Notes: generated from the sequence alone by a model not told the origin. A DNA stretch of 64,000 bases from Nocardioides sp. ChNu-153 (GCF_030466625.1 NZ_JADEVT010000002.1:124001-188000); one strand, 5' to 3'. Positions 1-10,934 are shown, counted from the stretch's first letter. Numbers and translations: made by a program.

Positions 1-1070
1 AGCAGAACTGGGAGACCGGGGACCCGAGCAAGCAGGTCCGCTGCATCTACGTCGCCATCGGCCAGAAGGGCTCCACCATCGCCTCGGTGCGCGGTGCCCT
101 CGAGGAGGCCGGCGCGCTGGAGTACACGACGATCGTCGCCGCCCCGGCGTCGGACTCGGCCGGCTTCAAGTACCTGGCCCCCTACACCGGCTCGGCCATC
201 GGCCAGCACTGGATGTACGAGGGCAAGCACGTCCTCATCGTGTTCGACGACCTGACCAAGCAGGCCGAGGCCTACCGCGCCGTGTCGCTGCTGCTGCGTC
301 GTCCGCCGGGCCGCGAGGCGTACCCCGGTGACGTGTTCTACCTGCACAGCCGGCTCCTCGAGCGCTGCGCGAAGCTGAGCGACGAGCTGGGCGCGGGCTC
401 GATGACGGGTCTGCCGATCATCGAGACCAAGGCCAACGACGTCTCGGCGTTCATCCCGACCAACGTCATCTCGATCACCGACGGCCAGATCTTCCTGCAG
501 TCGGACCTGTTCGCGGCCAACCAGCGCCCGGCGATCGACGTCGGCGTCTCGGTGTCCCGCGTCGGCGGCGCGGCGATGACGAAGGCGATGAAGGCCGTCA
601 CCGGCTCGCTCAAGGTCGACCTGGCGCAGTTCCGCGCCATGGAGGCGTTCGCGATGTTCGCCTCCGACCTCGACGCCGCCTCGCGCCAGCAGCTCGACCG
701 CGGTCAGCGCCTCATGGCGCTGCTCAAGCAGCGGCAGTACTCGCCGTACCCGGTGGACGAGATGACCGTCTCGCTCTGGCTGGGTACGTCGGGCCGCCTC
801 GACCGCGTGCCGACCGACGACGTGCTGCGCTTCGAGCAGGAGTTCCTGGACTACCTGCGTCGCTCGCACGACGGCGTGCTCGCCGGCATCCGCGAGAGCC
901 TGAAGTTCGAGGACTCGACCGAGACGGCGCTCTCCGGTGCGTACGACGCGTTCCTCGACCAGTTCTCGACCTCGGACGGCAGCTCGCTCAAGGCCGGCAA
1001 GGAGCAGCACGAGGCCCTCGAGGACGACGCGCTCGAGCAGGAGCAGATCGTCAAGCAGAAGCGGGGCTGA
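1..1070 (+). CDS. atpA: F1F0 ATP synthase subunit alpha (C-terminal part)
   Basis: Alpha subunit of the F1 head of ATP synthase; forms the alpha3beta3 ring with AtpD. The gene is cut by the window edge: the first in-frame codon is at base 3 and about 355 codons remain, so the N-terminal third is missing. The visible part contains the nucleotide-binding fold remnants (YVAIGQKGS), the [17 protein letters not shown] segment and the [21 protein letters not shown] segment, all strongly conserved in alpha subunits. The tail is rich in Glu/Lys, as is usual. The stop is two bases before atpG, so it is translationally linked to it. Identification is secure. Confidence 0.97.
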   Translation, partial: QNWETGDPSKQVRCIYVAIGQKGSTIASVRGALEEAGALEYTTIVAAPASDSAGFKYLAPYTGSAIGQHWMYEGKHVLIVFDDLTKQAEAYRAVSLLLRRPPGREAYPGDVFYLHSRLLERCAKLSDELGAGSMTGLPIIETKANDVSAFIPTNVISITDGQIFLQSDLFAANQRPAIDVGVSVSRVGGAAMTKAMKAVTGSLKVDLAQFRAMEAFAMFASDLDAASRQQLDRGQRLMALLKQRQYSPYPVDEMTVSLWLGTSGRLDRVPTDDVLRFEQEFLDYLRRSHDGVLAGIRESLKFEDSTETALSGAYDAFLDQFSTSDGSSLKAGKEQHEALEDDALEQEQIVKQKRG

Positions 1071-1072
1071 CG

Positions 1073-3462
<2,390 letters not shown>

Positions 3463-3464
3463 CG

Positions 3465-3857
3465 ATGGCCGGCACGCTGCACGTCGAGCTGGTCAGCGCG
3501 GACCGCGTGGTGTGGTCCGGCGAGGCCACCCGCGTCATCGCCCGCACGGTCGCGGGTGACGTGGGTGTCCTCCCGGGGCACGCGCCGCTGCTGTCCGTGC
3601 TCTTCCACGGAGTCGTCGACATCCAGTCCGCCGAGGGCGAGACCTGGATCGCGGCCGTGTCCGACGGGTTCCTGTCGGTCGCGGACAACCGGGTCTCGGT
3701 GCTCTCGGAGTACGCCGAGCTGTCGCACGAGATCGACGTCGAGAAGGCGCGCGCGGAGCTCGAGCGCGTCAAGGACGCGGGCGAGGACGACACGGAGGCG
3801 CGCGACGCGCTCCTCATCGCCGAGGCGCGGATCCGGGCCGTCGAGCACGCGTCCTGA
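3465..3857 (+). CDS. atpC: F1F0 ATP synthase subunit epsilon
   Basis: Epsilon subunit, regulator of F1 rotation. 130 aa. The N-terminal beta-sandwich (LHVELVSADRVVWSGEA, GDVGVLPGHAPLLSVL) is typical, followed by a short two-helix C-terminal region rich in Ala/Glu/Arg. The ATG is two bases after the atpD stop. It is the last gene of the atp operon: a strong hairpin follows 36 bases downstream. Confidence 0.95.
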   Translation: MAGTLHVELVSADRVVWSGEATRVIARTVAGDVGVLPGHAPLLSVLFHGVVDIQSAEGETWIAAVSDGFLSVADNRVSVLSEYAELSHEIDVEKARAELERVKDAGEDDTEARDALLIAEARIRAVEHAS

Positions 3858-3893
3858 CCCGCGTCGTACCCCGCACCACCTGTACCACCGCTG

Positions 3894-3931
3894 CTGCCCG
3901 GCCCGCGCCCTCGAGGGTGCGGGCCGGGCAG
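3894..3931 (+). terminator. Terminator of the atp operon
   Basis: Perfect 13-bp stem (arms 3894-3906 and 3919-3931) whose 12-base loop itself contains a short palindrome (CCCTCGAGGG). There is no long T-run, as is common for actinobacterial hairpin terminators. It sits just after atpC and before the DUF2550 gene. Confidence 0.8.
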
Positions 3932-3996
3932 TAGCATGCGGACACCGCACGGCCCGTCGGGTCGTCGCGGTTCCCCCACCCCCGAGGAGGACGCGC

Positions 3997-4437
3997 ATGC
4001 CGTGGTGGCAGTGGCTGCTCGACGGCCTCGCCGTCCTCGTCGCGCTGCTGGTCCTCTACGGCATCGGTCTCGTCGTCCGCCGCCGGCTCCTGTCCCGCGG
4101 TGGCGGCACCTTCGAGCTGAGCGTGCGGCTGCGCACGCAGGACCCCGGCCACGGGTGGGTGCTCGGCCTGGGCCGCTACCAGGGCGGTCGCCTCGAGTGG
4201 TTCCGGATCTTCTCCCTCTCCCCGCGTCCCAAGCGCGTCTGGGGGCGCTCGGAGCTGCAGTACGTCGGTCGTCGCGCCCCCGTGGAGGGGGAGAGCTCGT
4301 CGCTCTACGCCGACCACGTGGTCGTCGAGTGCACGACGCCGCAGGGCCCCGTCGAGCTGGCCCTCGGCTCGGCCTCCCTCATGGGCCTGCAGGCCTGGCT
4401 CGAGGCCGCCCCGCCCGGCACCGCCGAGCACATCTGA
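3997..4437 (+). CDS. DUF2550 membrane-anchored protein
   Basis: 146 aa. One N-terminal membrane helix (about residues 5-27: WQWLLDGLAVLVALLVLYGIGL) followed by RRRLL and a cytosolic domain of beta character with conserved-looking FELSVRLR and GRYQGGRLEWFRIFSL segments. A gene of this family (DUF2550) is normally found immediately after atpC in actinobacteria, which supports the call. The ATG is preceded by GAGGAGG (3984-3990) at good spacing. Function unknown. Separated from atpC by a terminator, so it probably has its own promoter. Confidence 0.85.
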   Translation: MPWWQWLLDGLAVLVALLVLYGIGLVVRRRLLSRGGGTFELSVRLRTQDPGHGWVLGLGRYQGGRLEWFRIFSLSPRPKRVWGRSELQYVGRRAPVEGESSSLYADHVVVECTTPQGPVELALGSASLMGLQAWLEAAPPGTAEHI

Positions 4438-4444
4438 GCCGGCC

Positions 4445-4741
4445 GTGACCGCCCGCGTCCGCATCACCTACTGCACCCGCTGCAACTGGCTCCTGCGCGC
4501 CAGCTGGTACGCCGGGGAGCTGCTGCAGACCTTCACCGACGAGCTCGACGAGGTCGCGCTCGCCCCGGCCACCGGGGGCGCGTTCCGGGTCGAGGTCGAG
4601 GTCGACGGCGTGCGCCACCAGGTGTGGGACCGCGCCGCCGACGGCGGGTTCCCCGAGATCACCGAGCTGAAGCGCCGGGTCCGCGACCTGGCCGCCCCGG
4701 AGCGCGGCCTGGGGCACGCCGACCGCGCCCGCGACGCCTGA
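4445..4741 (+). CDS. SelT/SelW/SelH-like Rdx family protein (CxxC form)
   Basis: 98 aa with a GTG start seven bases after the previous stop. The N-terminus has beta-strand then CTRC (residues about 11-14) then LLRASWYAGELLQTF, the pattern of Rdx proteins, thioredoxin-like folds in which eukaryotic members carry CxxU. Here the second position is a normal Cys, so it is not a selenoprotein. A later segment, GGAFRVEVEVDGVRHQVWDR, and FPEITELKRRVRDL match the family's C-terminal half. Role in redox is inferred only; the partner is unknown. Confidence 0.8.
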   Translation: MTARVRITYCTRCNWLLRASWYAGELLQTFTDELDEVALAPATGGAFRVEVEVDGVRHQVWDRAADGGFPEITELKRRVRDLAAPERGLGHADRARDA

Positions 4742-4775
4742 CGGGCCGCCCGCACCCCCACGGCCGGGGTGGAGC

Positions 4776-5351
4776 TCAGTCGCGCTCGCCCCCCGGCACC
4801 CAGAGCACGTCGCCGTTCTCGCGGTTCGCGTGCCGGGCCAGGATGAAGAGCAGGTCGGAGAGCCGGTTGAGATACTTGATCGCCTCGAGGTTCATCGTGT
4901 CGCCGTGCTGCTCGTGGGCCGCCCACGCGGCGCGCTCGGCCCGTCGTACGACGGTGCGCGCGACGTGCAGGTGCGCTGCTCCCGGCGTACCGCCGTTGAG
5001 GATGAAGGAGCGCAGCCTCGGCAGGTGCTCGTTGTAGGCGTCGCACCACGCCTCGAGGCGGTCGACGTAGTCGGGCTCGACCCGCAGCGGCGGGTACTCG
5101 GGGTCGGGGACGACCGGGGTGGAGAAGTCCGCGCCGACGTCGAAGAGGTCGTTCTGCACCCGGGTGAGGACGGCGACGACGTCGGGCTCGAGGTCGCCGA
5201 CGGCCACCGCGACGCCGATGTGGGCGTTCGCCTCGTCGACGTCGGCGTAGGCCTCGAGCCGCCGGTCGGTCTTCGTCGTCTCGCTCATGTCGCCGAGCCG
5301 CGTCGTGCCGGCGTCGCCGGTGCGGGTGTAGATGCGCGTCAGGTTGACCAT
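4776..5351 (-). CDS. pduO: Cob(I)yrinic acid a,c-diamide adenosyltransferase, PduO type
   Basis: ATP:corrinoid adenosyltransferase making adenosylcobalamin from cob(I)alamin. 191 aa. The N-terminal TRIYTRTGDAGTT is the ATP-binding motif of the PduO/MMAB type; the DRRLEAYADVDEANAHIG and FILNGGTPGAAHLHVARTVVRRAER segments are the conserved helices. A TAGGGT hexamer (5363 down to 5358) ends six bases before the ATG, so the mRNA is probably leaderless. It lies near ecm, a cobalamin-dependent mutase that needs its product, which is suggestive context. Confidence 0.93.
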   Translation of the reverse strand: MVNLTRIYTRTGDAGTTRLGDMSETTKTDRRLEAYADVDEANAHIGVAVAVGDLEPDVVAVLTRVQNDLFDVGADFSTPVVPDPEYPPLRVEPDYVDRLEAWCDAYNEHLPRLRSFILNGGTPGAAHLHVARTVVRRAERAAWAAHEQHGDTMNLEAIKYLNRLSDLLFILARHANRENGDVLWVPGGERD

Positions 5352-5486
5352 CCGTCCACCCTAGGGCTGACGGGGGCGACCTGCGGCGCGTGGAGGTCCA
5401 CCGAAAGTCGGATGCGCGGTGCGGCGCGGTGCTGGCAGCGTGGTGCTCGCGGCCGCCGGGGGAGCGGCCCGGGGACGGGGGACGAG

Positions 5487-5822
5487 ATGACGCGGGGGAC
5501 CGAGCGCGCGCGGCCGGTGGAGATCGTGGGCGCCGGCCCTCGGCTGGAGCTGGTGGGCGACTTCGACGTGCGCAGCACCGGCCGGGTGCGCAGCGCCATC
5601 GACGAGGCGCTGGTGCACCACGACCGCGTGGTCGTGGACCTGGCCGGCGTGGACAACGTGGACCTGACCGCGCTGCGGGTGCTCGCGGCAGCGGGTCGAC
5701 GCGCGGCGCGTGCGGGGCACCGCCTGGCGGTGGCGTCCCCGCAGCCCGGGGTCCGGCGCCTCATGCACCTGTCGCACCTGGCCCGCCTCATGGAGGTCGA
5801 GAGCGTCGCCAGCCCGGCCTGA
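5487..5822 (+). CDS. STAS-domain protein (anti-sigma factor antagonist-like)
   Basis: 111 aa covering one STAS domain: RLELVGDFDVRSTGRVRSAI, then VVVDLAGVDNVDLTALRVLAAAGRRAA, which is the usual site for the regulatory Ser/Thr of anti-anti-sigma factors. Here the position after VDN-VD is L-T-A, so Thr is the possible phospho-acceptor. No kinase or sigma factor gene is adjacent. ATG at 5487 with GGGGGACGAG upstream. It lies divergently from pduO and 64 bases before ecm. Partner unknown. Confidence 0.75.
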   Translation: MTRGTERARPVEIVGAGPRLELVGDFDVRSTGRVRSAIDEALVHHDRVVVDLAGVDNVDLTALRVLAAAGRRAARAGHRLAVASPQPGVRRLMHLSHLARLMEVESVASPA

Positions 5823-5852
5823 GGGCGTGTCGGATGGACCACACATCGTGGT

Positions 5853-5864
5853 TACCTGTCAGTC
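5853..5864. promoter_or_regulatory. Regulon operator 1 at the ecm promoter
   Basis: TACCTGTCAGTC, one mismatch from the consensus TACYNGYNRGTA shared by five promoters in this window. It overlaps the expected -35 position (5852-5857) of the ecm promoter, whose -10 is TACTCT at 5875-5880. The -10 ends six bases before the ATG, so the transcript is probably leaderless. The flanking sequence (TTACC-KG-Y-CAGT then TTTCGT) is nearly the same as in front of the 3-hydroxyacyl-CoA dehydrogenase. Confidence 0.65.
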
Positions 5865-5886
5865 ACTTTCGTCATACTCTGCCCCC

Positions 5887-7950
5887 ATGACCAACTCCCC
5901 GCAGAGCGCTGTCGACGCCGCCGCCGCTCCCACCCCCGCCGCTGTTCCCGAGCGCCCGGCGAAGGACCGGCCGTGGGTCATGCGGACGTACGCGGGGCAC
6001 TCGACCGCGGAGGCGTCCAACGCGCTGTACCGCGGCAACCTCGAGAAGGGCCAGACCGGTCTGTCGGTGGCGTTCGACCTGCCGACGCAGACGGGCTACG
6101 ACCCCGACAGCCCGCTCTCGCGCGGCGAGGTCGGCAAGGTCGGCGTGCCGGTGCCGCACCTGGGGGAGATGCGCAAGCTGTTCGACGCCATCCCGCTGAC
6201 CGGGATGAACACGTCGATGACGATCAACGCCACCGCGATGTGGCTGCTGGCGATGTACCAGGTGGCCGCGGAGGAGCAGAACCCCGAGCTGTCGCCGGAG
6301 GAGGTGGCGGGCCAGCTGGCCGGCACCACCCAGAACGACATCATCAAGGAGTACCTCTCGCGCGGGACCTACGTGTTCCCGCCCGAGCACTCCCTGCGCC
6401 TGATCAGCGACATGATCGCCTACACGGTCCACCAGATCCCGAAGTGGAACCCGATCAACATCTGCAGCTACCACCTGCAGGAGGCGGGCGCGACGCCGAC
6501 GCAGGAGCTGGCGTACTCGCTGTGCACCGCGATCGCGGTCCTCGACGCCGTGAAGGCGTCGGGCCAGGTGGACGAGGCCGACTTCGAGAAGGTCGTCGGC
6601 CGCATCTCGTTCTTCGTGAACGCCGGCGTGCGCTTCGTCGAGGAGATGTGCAAGATGCGCGCGTTCGTGCAGCTGTGGGACGAGATCACCCGCGAGCGGT
6701 ACGGCGTCACCGACGCGAAGATGCGCCGCTTCCGCTACGGCGTGCAGGTCAACAGCCTGGGGCTGACGGAGTCGCAGCCCGAGAACAACGTGCAGCGCAT
6801 CGTGCTGGAGATGCTGGCGGTCACGCTGAGCAAGGACGCCCGGGCCCGCGCCGTGCAGCTGCCGGCGTGGAACGAGGCGCTCGGCCTGCCGCGTCCCTGG
6901 GACCAGCAGTGGTCGCTGCGCCTGCAGCAGGTGCTGGCCTACGAGTCGGACCTGCTGGAGTACGGCGACATCTTCGACGGCAGCCGCGTCGTCGAGGCGA
7001 AGGTCGCCGAGCTCGTGGAGAGCGCGAAGGCCGAGATCGACCGGGTCCAGGCGATGGGCGGCGCGATCGCGGCCGTCGAGTCGGGCTACATGAAGCAGGC
7101 TCTCGTCTCCTCGCACGCGGCCCGTCGGGCGCGGATCGAGCGCGGCGAGGAGATCATCGTCGGGGTCAACAAGTTCCAGAGCACGGAGCCGTCGCCCCTG
7201 ACCGCCGACCTCGACGGTGCGATCCAGACCGCCGACCCCGAGGCCGAGGCGGCCGCCATCGCGTCGGTCGAGGCGTGGAAGGCCGAGCGCGACGAGAAGG
7301 CCGTGGCCGAGGCGCTGGCCCGCCTGGCCGCGGACGCGAAGTCCGACACCAACCTCATGCACGCCACCCTGGCCGCCGCCCGCGCGGGCGCCACGACGGG
7401 GGAGTGGGCCGGCACGCTGCGCGAGGTCTTCGGGGAGTTCCGCGCGCCGACGGGCGTCTCCGGCGCGGTCGGCGTCGCCGAGGCGGGCGCCGAGCTCACC
7501 GCGGTGCGCGAGCGGGTCGCCGGCACCGGCGAGGAGCTGGGCGGCCGGCTGCGCCTCCTCGTGGGCAAGCCCGGGCTGGACGGGCACTCCAACGGCGCCG
7601 AGCAGGTCGCCGTGCGGGCCCGCGACGCCGGCTTCGAGGTCGTCTACCAGGGCATCCGGCTCACCCCGGAGCAGATCGTGTCGGCCGCGGTCGCCGAGGA
7701 CGTGCACTGCGTCGGTCTCTCGATCCTGTCGGGCTCGCACATGGAGCTGGTGCCCGACGTGCTCGAGGGCCTGCGGGCCGCGGGCGCCGACGACATCCCG
7801 GTCATCGTCGGCGGGATCATCCCCGACTCCGACGCCCGCCGGCTGCGCGAGCTCGGCGTCGCGGCGGTCTACACGCCCAAGGACTTCGGCCTGACCGAGA
7901 TCATGGGCGGCATCGTCGACGTCATCCGCGAGGCCAACGGCCTCGCCTGA
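5887..7950 (+). CDS. ecm: Ethylmalonyl-CoA mutase (MeaA type), adenosylcobalamin dependent
   Basis: Converts ethylmalonyl-CoA to methylsuccinyl-CoA in the ethylmalonyl-CoA pathway. 687 aa single chain: substrate-binding barrel (RTYAGHST near residue 33, then GQTGLSVAFDLPTQTGYD around 57-74, and NTSMTINATAMWLL), ending in a B12-binding domain with LDGHSNG (about 562-568), the DxHxxG motif, and GIRLTPEQI. This is the MeaA/Ecm pattern rather than methylmalonyl-CoA mutase. The ATG has no Shine-Dalgarno and lies six bases after TACTCT, so I treat it as leaderless. ccr, epimerase, thiolase and meaB lie elsewhere in the window. Confidence 0.9.
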   Translation: MTNSPQSAVDAAAAPTPAAVPERPAKDRPWVMRTYAGHSTAEASNALYRGNLEKGQTGLSVAFDLPTQTGYDPDSPLSRGEVGKVGVPVPHLGEMRKLFDAIPLTGMNTSMTINATAMWLLAMYQVAAEEQNPELSPEEVAGQLAGTTQNDIIKEYLSRGTYVFPPEHSLRLISDMIAYTVHQIPKWNPINICSYHLQEAGATPTQELAYSLCTAIAVLDAVKASGQVDEADFEKVVGRISFFVNAGVRFVEEMCKMRAFVQLWDEITRERYGVTDAKMRRFRYGVQVNSLGLTESQPENNVQRIVLEMLAVTLSKDARARAVQLPAWNEALGLPRPWDQQWSLRLQQVLAYESDLLEYGDIFDGSRVVEAKVAELVESAKAEIDRVQAMGGAIAAVESGYMKQALVSSHAARRARIERGEEIIVGVNKFQSTEPSPLTADLDGAIQTADPEAEAAAIASVEAWKAERDEKAVAEALARLAADAKSDTNLMHATLAAARAGATTGEWAGTLREVFGEFRAPTGVSGAVGVAEAGAELTAVRERVAGTGEELGGRLRLLVGKPGLDGHSNGAEQVAVRARDAGFEVVYQGIRLTPEQIVSAAVAEDVHCVGLSILSGSHMELVPDVLEGLRAAGADDIPVIVGGIIPDSDARRLRELGVAAVYTPKDFGLTEIMGGIVDVIREANGLA

Positions 7951-7966
7951 GCGCGGGGCCGACCGT

Positions 7967-8302
7967 TCAGCGGCGAGCGCGCCGTACCAGGGTGAGGGCG
8001 AAGCAGGTCAGCGCACCGGCGAGCAGCACCAGCCCCAGGGCGACCAGGGCGTTGGCCACCTGCGCGGAGACGTAGAGCTTCAGCACGCCCACGTCGCCCT
8101 CGCCCTCGCCGTCCCCGAAGACGGAGTGGGTGAGCGCGTCCGGCACGCCGCTGACCAGCATCGAGGTCAGGGCCATGACGAGCAGCACGACGCCGGCCCC
8201 GGTGGTGCCCGGACCGCCCGCGGGTCGGGCGGGGGAGGTCGGGCGGGGCGACGGCGGCGGGTACGCCGGGTCCCGCGGCGGCGGGGGAGGCTGGCTGCTC
8301 AT
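7967..8302 (-). CDS. Proline-rich two-helix membrane protein, unknown function
   Basis: 111 aa from the ATG at 8302. About 30 N-terminal residues are Pro/Ser rich (QPPPPPRDPAYPPPSP), then a membrane helix (GVVLLVMALTSMLVSGV), a short acidic Gly/Glu loop (GDGEGEGD) and a second helix (ALVALGLVLLAGALTCFALTLV) ending in RRARR. It is convergent to ecm, 16 bases apart. I do not recognise a family. It may be a cell-envelope accessory protein, but that is a guess. Confidence 0.6.
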   Translation of the reverse strand: MSSQPPPPPRDPAYPPPSPRPTSPARPAGGPGTTGAGVVLLVMALTSMLVSGVPDALTHSVFGDGEGEGDVGVLKLYVSAQVANALVALGLVLLAGALTCFALTLVRRARR

Positions 8303-8435
8303 GGCGGGCCACCCTTCCCGGCGGGGGGTCGCAGGCAAACGCCGGGCGCGGCCCGGGGTGCGCCCGGGGTGTGCCGGGGTGCGGTGCCGGTCACACAGGA
8401 AGGCGAGCCTTCCCGGGTCCCGTAGGATCGAGCCC

Positions 8436-8624
8436 GTGGGCAAGTCGAAGGGGAAGAAGCTCCCCAAGTTGAAGTGCTGCGAGTCGAGGTCGAAGTGCGG
8501 CCGCTGCCCCCTGCGCATGCTCAAGGAGGGCACGCTGCCGGACGGCTACACCGTCAAGCACCGCCACCTCGTGCGCGTCGACGGCAAGAAGGTCTCGAAG
8601 AAGAAGCTGGAGAAGGCTGCCTGA
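8436..8624 (+). CDS. Small Cys-rich basic protein, unknown function
   Basis: 62 aa, GTG start. Very Lys-rich ends (GKSKGKKLPKLK and KKVSKKKLEKAA) flank a cysteine cluster CCESRSKCGRC, i.e. C-C-x5-C-x2-C, which could bind a metal ion. A TAGGAT hexamer (8423-8428) followed by seven bases directly precedes the GTG, typical of a leaderless transcript. It is 65 bases before a ferritin gene on the same strand. I know no function; metal binding is an inference from the cysteines. Confidence 0.7.
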   Translation: MGKSKGKKLPKLKCCESRSKCGRCPLRMLKEGTLPDGYTVKHRHLVRVDGKKVSKKKLEKAA

Positions 8625-8689
8625 GCGCCCGCCGCGACGCGGCGCCTGCCATGATCACCGCAGCCGTCGCCCGTGACCGAGGAGTGCCC

Positions 8690-9214
8690 ATGCCCGCCGC
8701 CCGCTTCGCCGAGCAGCTCAACGCCCAGATCGGCAACGAGCTCGCCGCCCACAACCAGTACCTGGCGTGCGCGGTCTACTACGACGCCCTGACCATGCCG
8801 CAGATGGCCGCGTTTTTCTACGGCCAGGCGGTCGAGGAGCGCGACCACGCGATGATGATGGTCAAGTACCTCCTCGACACCGACGCCGCCGTGACGATCC
8901 CCGGCGTCGGCGCCCCGATCTCCGCGTTCGACGACCTCGTCGCCCCCGTCGCGCTCGCGCTGGCGCAGGAGAAGAAGGTGACCGAGCAGATCAACGCGCT
9001 GCTGCGCACCGCCCGCGAGGAGAGCGACTTCGCCTCCGAGCAGTTCATGCAGTGGTTCATCAAGGAGCAGGTCGAGGAGGTCGCCACCATGAGCGACCTG
9101 CTGACGGTCGTGACCCGCAGCCGGGACGACGTCAACGACATCGAGGAGTACGTCGCGCGCGAGCAGCGCGCGGAGGCCGCCGACCCGACCGCGCCGCCGG
9201 TCGCGGGCGCGTGA
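8690..9214 (+). CDS. Ferritin-like iron storage protein
   Basis: Non-haem ferritin that oxidises and stores iron. 174 aa four-helix bundle: NELAAHNQYLACAVYY (ligand Glu in helix A), VEERDHAMMMVKYL (ExxH of helix B), EKKVTEQINALL and QFMQWFIKEQVEEV (helices C/D). No haem-binding Met as in bacterioferritin is evident. I chose the ATG at 8690 because GAGGAG (8678-8683) is at ideal spacing; an in-frame ATG at 8651 has none. The C-terminal tail is Ala/Pro rich. Confidence 0.9.
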   Translation: MPAARFAEQLNAQIGNELAAHNQYLACAVYYDALTMPQMAAFFYGQAVEERDHAMMMVKYLLDTDAAVTIPGVGAPISAFDDLVAPVALALAQEKKVTEQINALLRTAREESDFASEQFMQWFIKEQVEEVATMSDLLTVVTRSRDDVNDIEEYVAREQRAEAADPTAPPVAGA

Positions 9215-9227
9215 GCAGGGCCGTCCG

Positions 9228-10181
9228 GTGAGTCGCGTGATCGTCGTCGGCGCCGGGGTCGTGGGCCTCTCGGCGGCGGTCCGCCTGCTCGAGGACGGTC
9301 ACCGGGTCGACGTCGTCGCACGCGACCTGCCCCTCGAGACGACCTCGGCGGTGGCCGGGGCGATCTGGTACCCCTACCTCGCCTTCCCCCGGACGCGGGT
9401 CGGCGACTGGGGGCGCACGACGTACGCGGTGCTCGACGCGATCGCCGACACCGACCCGGACGCCGGGGTGGTCCTGCGCGAGGGCACCGAGGTGTTCCGC
9501 ACGCCGACCCCCGACCCGTGGTGGGCCGACGGCGGGCCCGCGCTGGCCCGCGAGACCGCGCTGCCGGACGGGTACGTCGACGGGTGGACGTTCCGCACCC
9601 CGCTCGTCGAGATGCCCGTGTACCTGCGGTGGCTGGCCGGGCGGGTCGAGGCGCTGGGCGGCACCCTCACCCGCATGAACCTCTCCGCGCTGCCGAGCTC
9701 CGCGGACGTGGTCGTCAACTGCACGGGCATCGGGTCGCGGCTGCTCGCCTCCGACCGCACGGTGGTGCCGAACCGCGGCCAGGTCGTGGTCGTCGAGCAG
9801 TTCGGTCTCGAGCGGTGGTGGCTCGACTCCTCGGGCGACGACCCCACCTACGTGCTGCCGCGCACCCACGACGTGGTGGTCGGCGGCACCGACCTGGAGG
9901 GCGAGTGGAGCCGCACCCCGTCACCGGAGGTGGCGGCGTCGATCCTGGCCCGCGCCGCGCGCCTCGTGCCTGGCCTGCGCGACGCCCGGGTGCTGCGGCA
10001 CAAGGTCGGCCTGCGGCCGCTGCGTCCCGCCGTACGGGTCGAGCGGGTCGGGGACGTCGTCCACTGCTACGGCCACGGGGGCGCCGGGGTGACCCTGTCG
10101 TGGGGGTGCGCCGAGGAGGTCGCGCGGCTGGTCGGCGCGACCGGTGCGCTCACCCCGCCGGTGGAGGCCCGCCGGGCGTGA
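9228..10181 (+). CDS. FAD-dependent D-amino acid oxidase family protein
   Basis: 317 aa. The N-terminal VIVVGAGVVGLSAAVRLLEDGHRVDVVARD is the FAD-binding Rossmann motif. The C-terminal YGHGGAGVTLSWG and VGLRPLRPAVRVE segments are those of D-amino acid oxidases (DAO). VVNCTGIGSRLLASD is the second cofactor contact. Substrate cannot be told from sequence; D-aspartate oxidase is possible. The gene begins 14 bases after ferritin with GTG. Its end overlaps the convergent DUF952 gene by 32 bases. Confidence 0.85.
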   Translation: MSRVIVVGAGVVGLSAAVRLLEDGHRVDVVARDLPLETTSAVAGAIWYPYLAFPRTRVGDWGRTTYAVLDAIADTDPDAGVVLREGTEVFRTPTPDPWWADGGPALARETALPDGYVDGWTFRTPLVEMPVYLRWLAGRVEALGGTLTRMNLSALPSSADVVVNCTGIGSRLLASDRTVVPNRGQVVVVEQFGLERWWLDSSGDDPTYVLPRTHDVVVGGTDLEGEWSRTPSPEVAASILARAARLVPGLRDARVLRHKVGLRPLRPAVRVERVGDVVHCYGHGGAGVTLSWGCAEEVARLVGATGALTPPVEARRA

Positions 10182-10491
10182 CGGGCTCGACCCGGCCCAC
10201 CGCGGTGGCGGGGAGCTCGCCGTACACGTGGGGGTAGGTGTCGTCGCCGACCGGGTCCTCGCGCCACGGCACGCCGAGCTCGTCGAGACGGTCCGTGTCG
10301 ACCACGAGCAGCACCAGCGGCTCGGTGACGTCGGCGTACCAGCGCTCGAGCACCCCGGCGACCTGCTCGGCCCGCGCGGCGTGGAGGAAGCCCTCCTGCT
10401 CGAGGCTGCGCCCCCGGGTCGACGTGGTGTACGAGCCGGTCGCCCGGGCCCGCTCCCAGTCCGCGGCGGTGGCGACGTGGTGGATCAGCAT
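10150..10491 (-). CDS. DUF952 domain protein
   Basis: 113 aa. Starts MLIHHVATAADWERARATGSY and contains GFLHAARAEQVAGVLERWY and LVLLVVDTDRLD, ending PHVYGELPATAVGRVEP; these are the hallmark segments of DUF952, a small family of ADP-ribosyltransferase-like fold of uncertain role. The start is two bases after the preceding WapI-like gene, so they form an operon with nucS on the minus strand. The 3' end overlaps the oxidase gene tail to tail. Confidence 0.85.
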   Translation of the reverse strand: MLIHHVATAADWERARATGSYTTSTRGRSLEQEGFLHAARAEQVAGVLERWYADVTEPLVLLVVDTDRLDELGVPWREDPVGDDTYPHVYGELPATAVGRVEPVTPGGPPPAG

Positions 10492-10493
10492 GC

Positions 10494-10934
10494 TCAGCGC
10501 TCCGGGTGGTCGAGGAGGTGGTGCGCCCACGCGTCGGCCGCGGCGCGCAGGTCGGGCGACGGTACGACGAGCCCCACCGTCGTGGGAACGCCGGGCGAGT
10601 GGGTGGCGCGCAGCCGCACCTCGAGCGCGGCGCTCCCGCCGGCCTGGCGCGAGAGGCGGAACGCGAGCGTCGGCTCGGTGAAGGTGAGGCTGGCCCAGCC
10701 GCGGCCGTCGGCGACCGCGCGGAGCCAGTCGGCGAGCCCACGGGCCTCGCTCGTCGTCAGGCAGGGCTCGGTCACCTCGCGCACGCCGTCGCCGGTGCGG
10801 GCCACCGCGTGGACCACGAGCCAGTTCGCGTCGGGGTCGTAGGCCTCCGCCGTGCTCGCCGCCGCGGGGAACTCGTAGCCGAGCACGGTGAGCTCGACGC
10901 CGTGGCCGGCGGGGTCGAGGAGGCGCAGGGTCAC
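10494..10934 (-). CDS. WapI-like immunity family protein (orphan)
   Basis: 146 aa, GTG start. Pattern elements GYEFP, DANWLVVHAVA, EPCLTTSEARGLADWL and FTEPTLAFRL match what I recall of the WapI immunity family (partner of the WapA-type toxin in Bacillus). No toxin gene is nearby: its neighbours are nucS (10 bases upstream) and DUF952 (2 bases downstream). So immunity is only a family name; actinobacteria often carry such domains singly. Moderate confidence in the family, low in the function. Confidence 0.55.
   Translation of the reverse strand: MTLRLLDPAGHGVELTVLGYEFPAAASTAEAYDPDANWLVVHAVARTGDGVREVTEPCLTTSEARGLADWLRAVADGRGWASLTFTEPTLAFRLSRQAGGSAALEVRLRATHSPGVPTTVGLVVPSPDLRAAADAWAHHLLDHPER

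Noticed and set aside
4445..4741. Possible selenoprotein (Rdx family)
   Set aside because: The motif is CxxC with an ordinary Cys codon; there is no in-frame TGA in the redox site.
5823..5886. Cobalamin riboswitch before ecm or pduO
   Set aside because: Both genes appear leaderless or nearly so; there is no room for a riboswitch leader and no B12-box-like sequence was seen.
10494..10934. Toxin-antitoxin or polymorphic toxin locus
   Set aside because: Only a WapI-like gene is present; no large toxin or secretion gene is adjacent.
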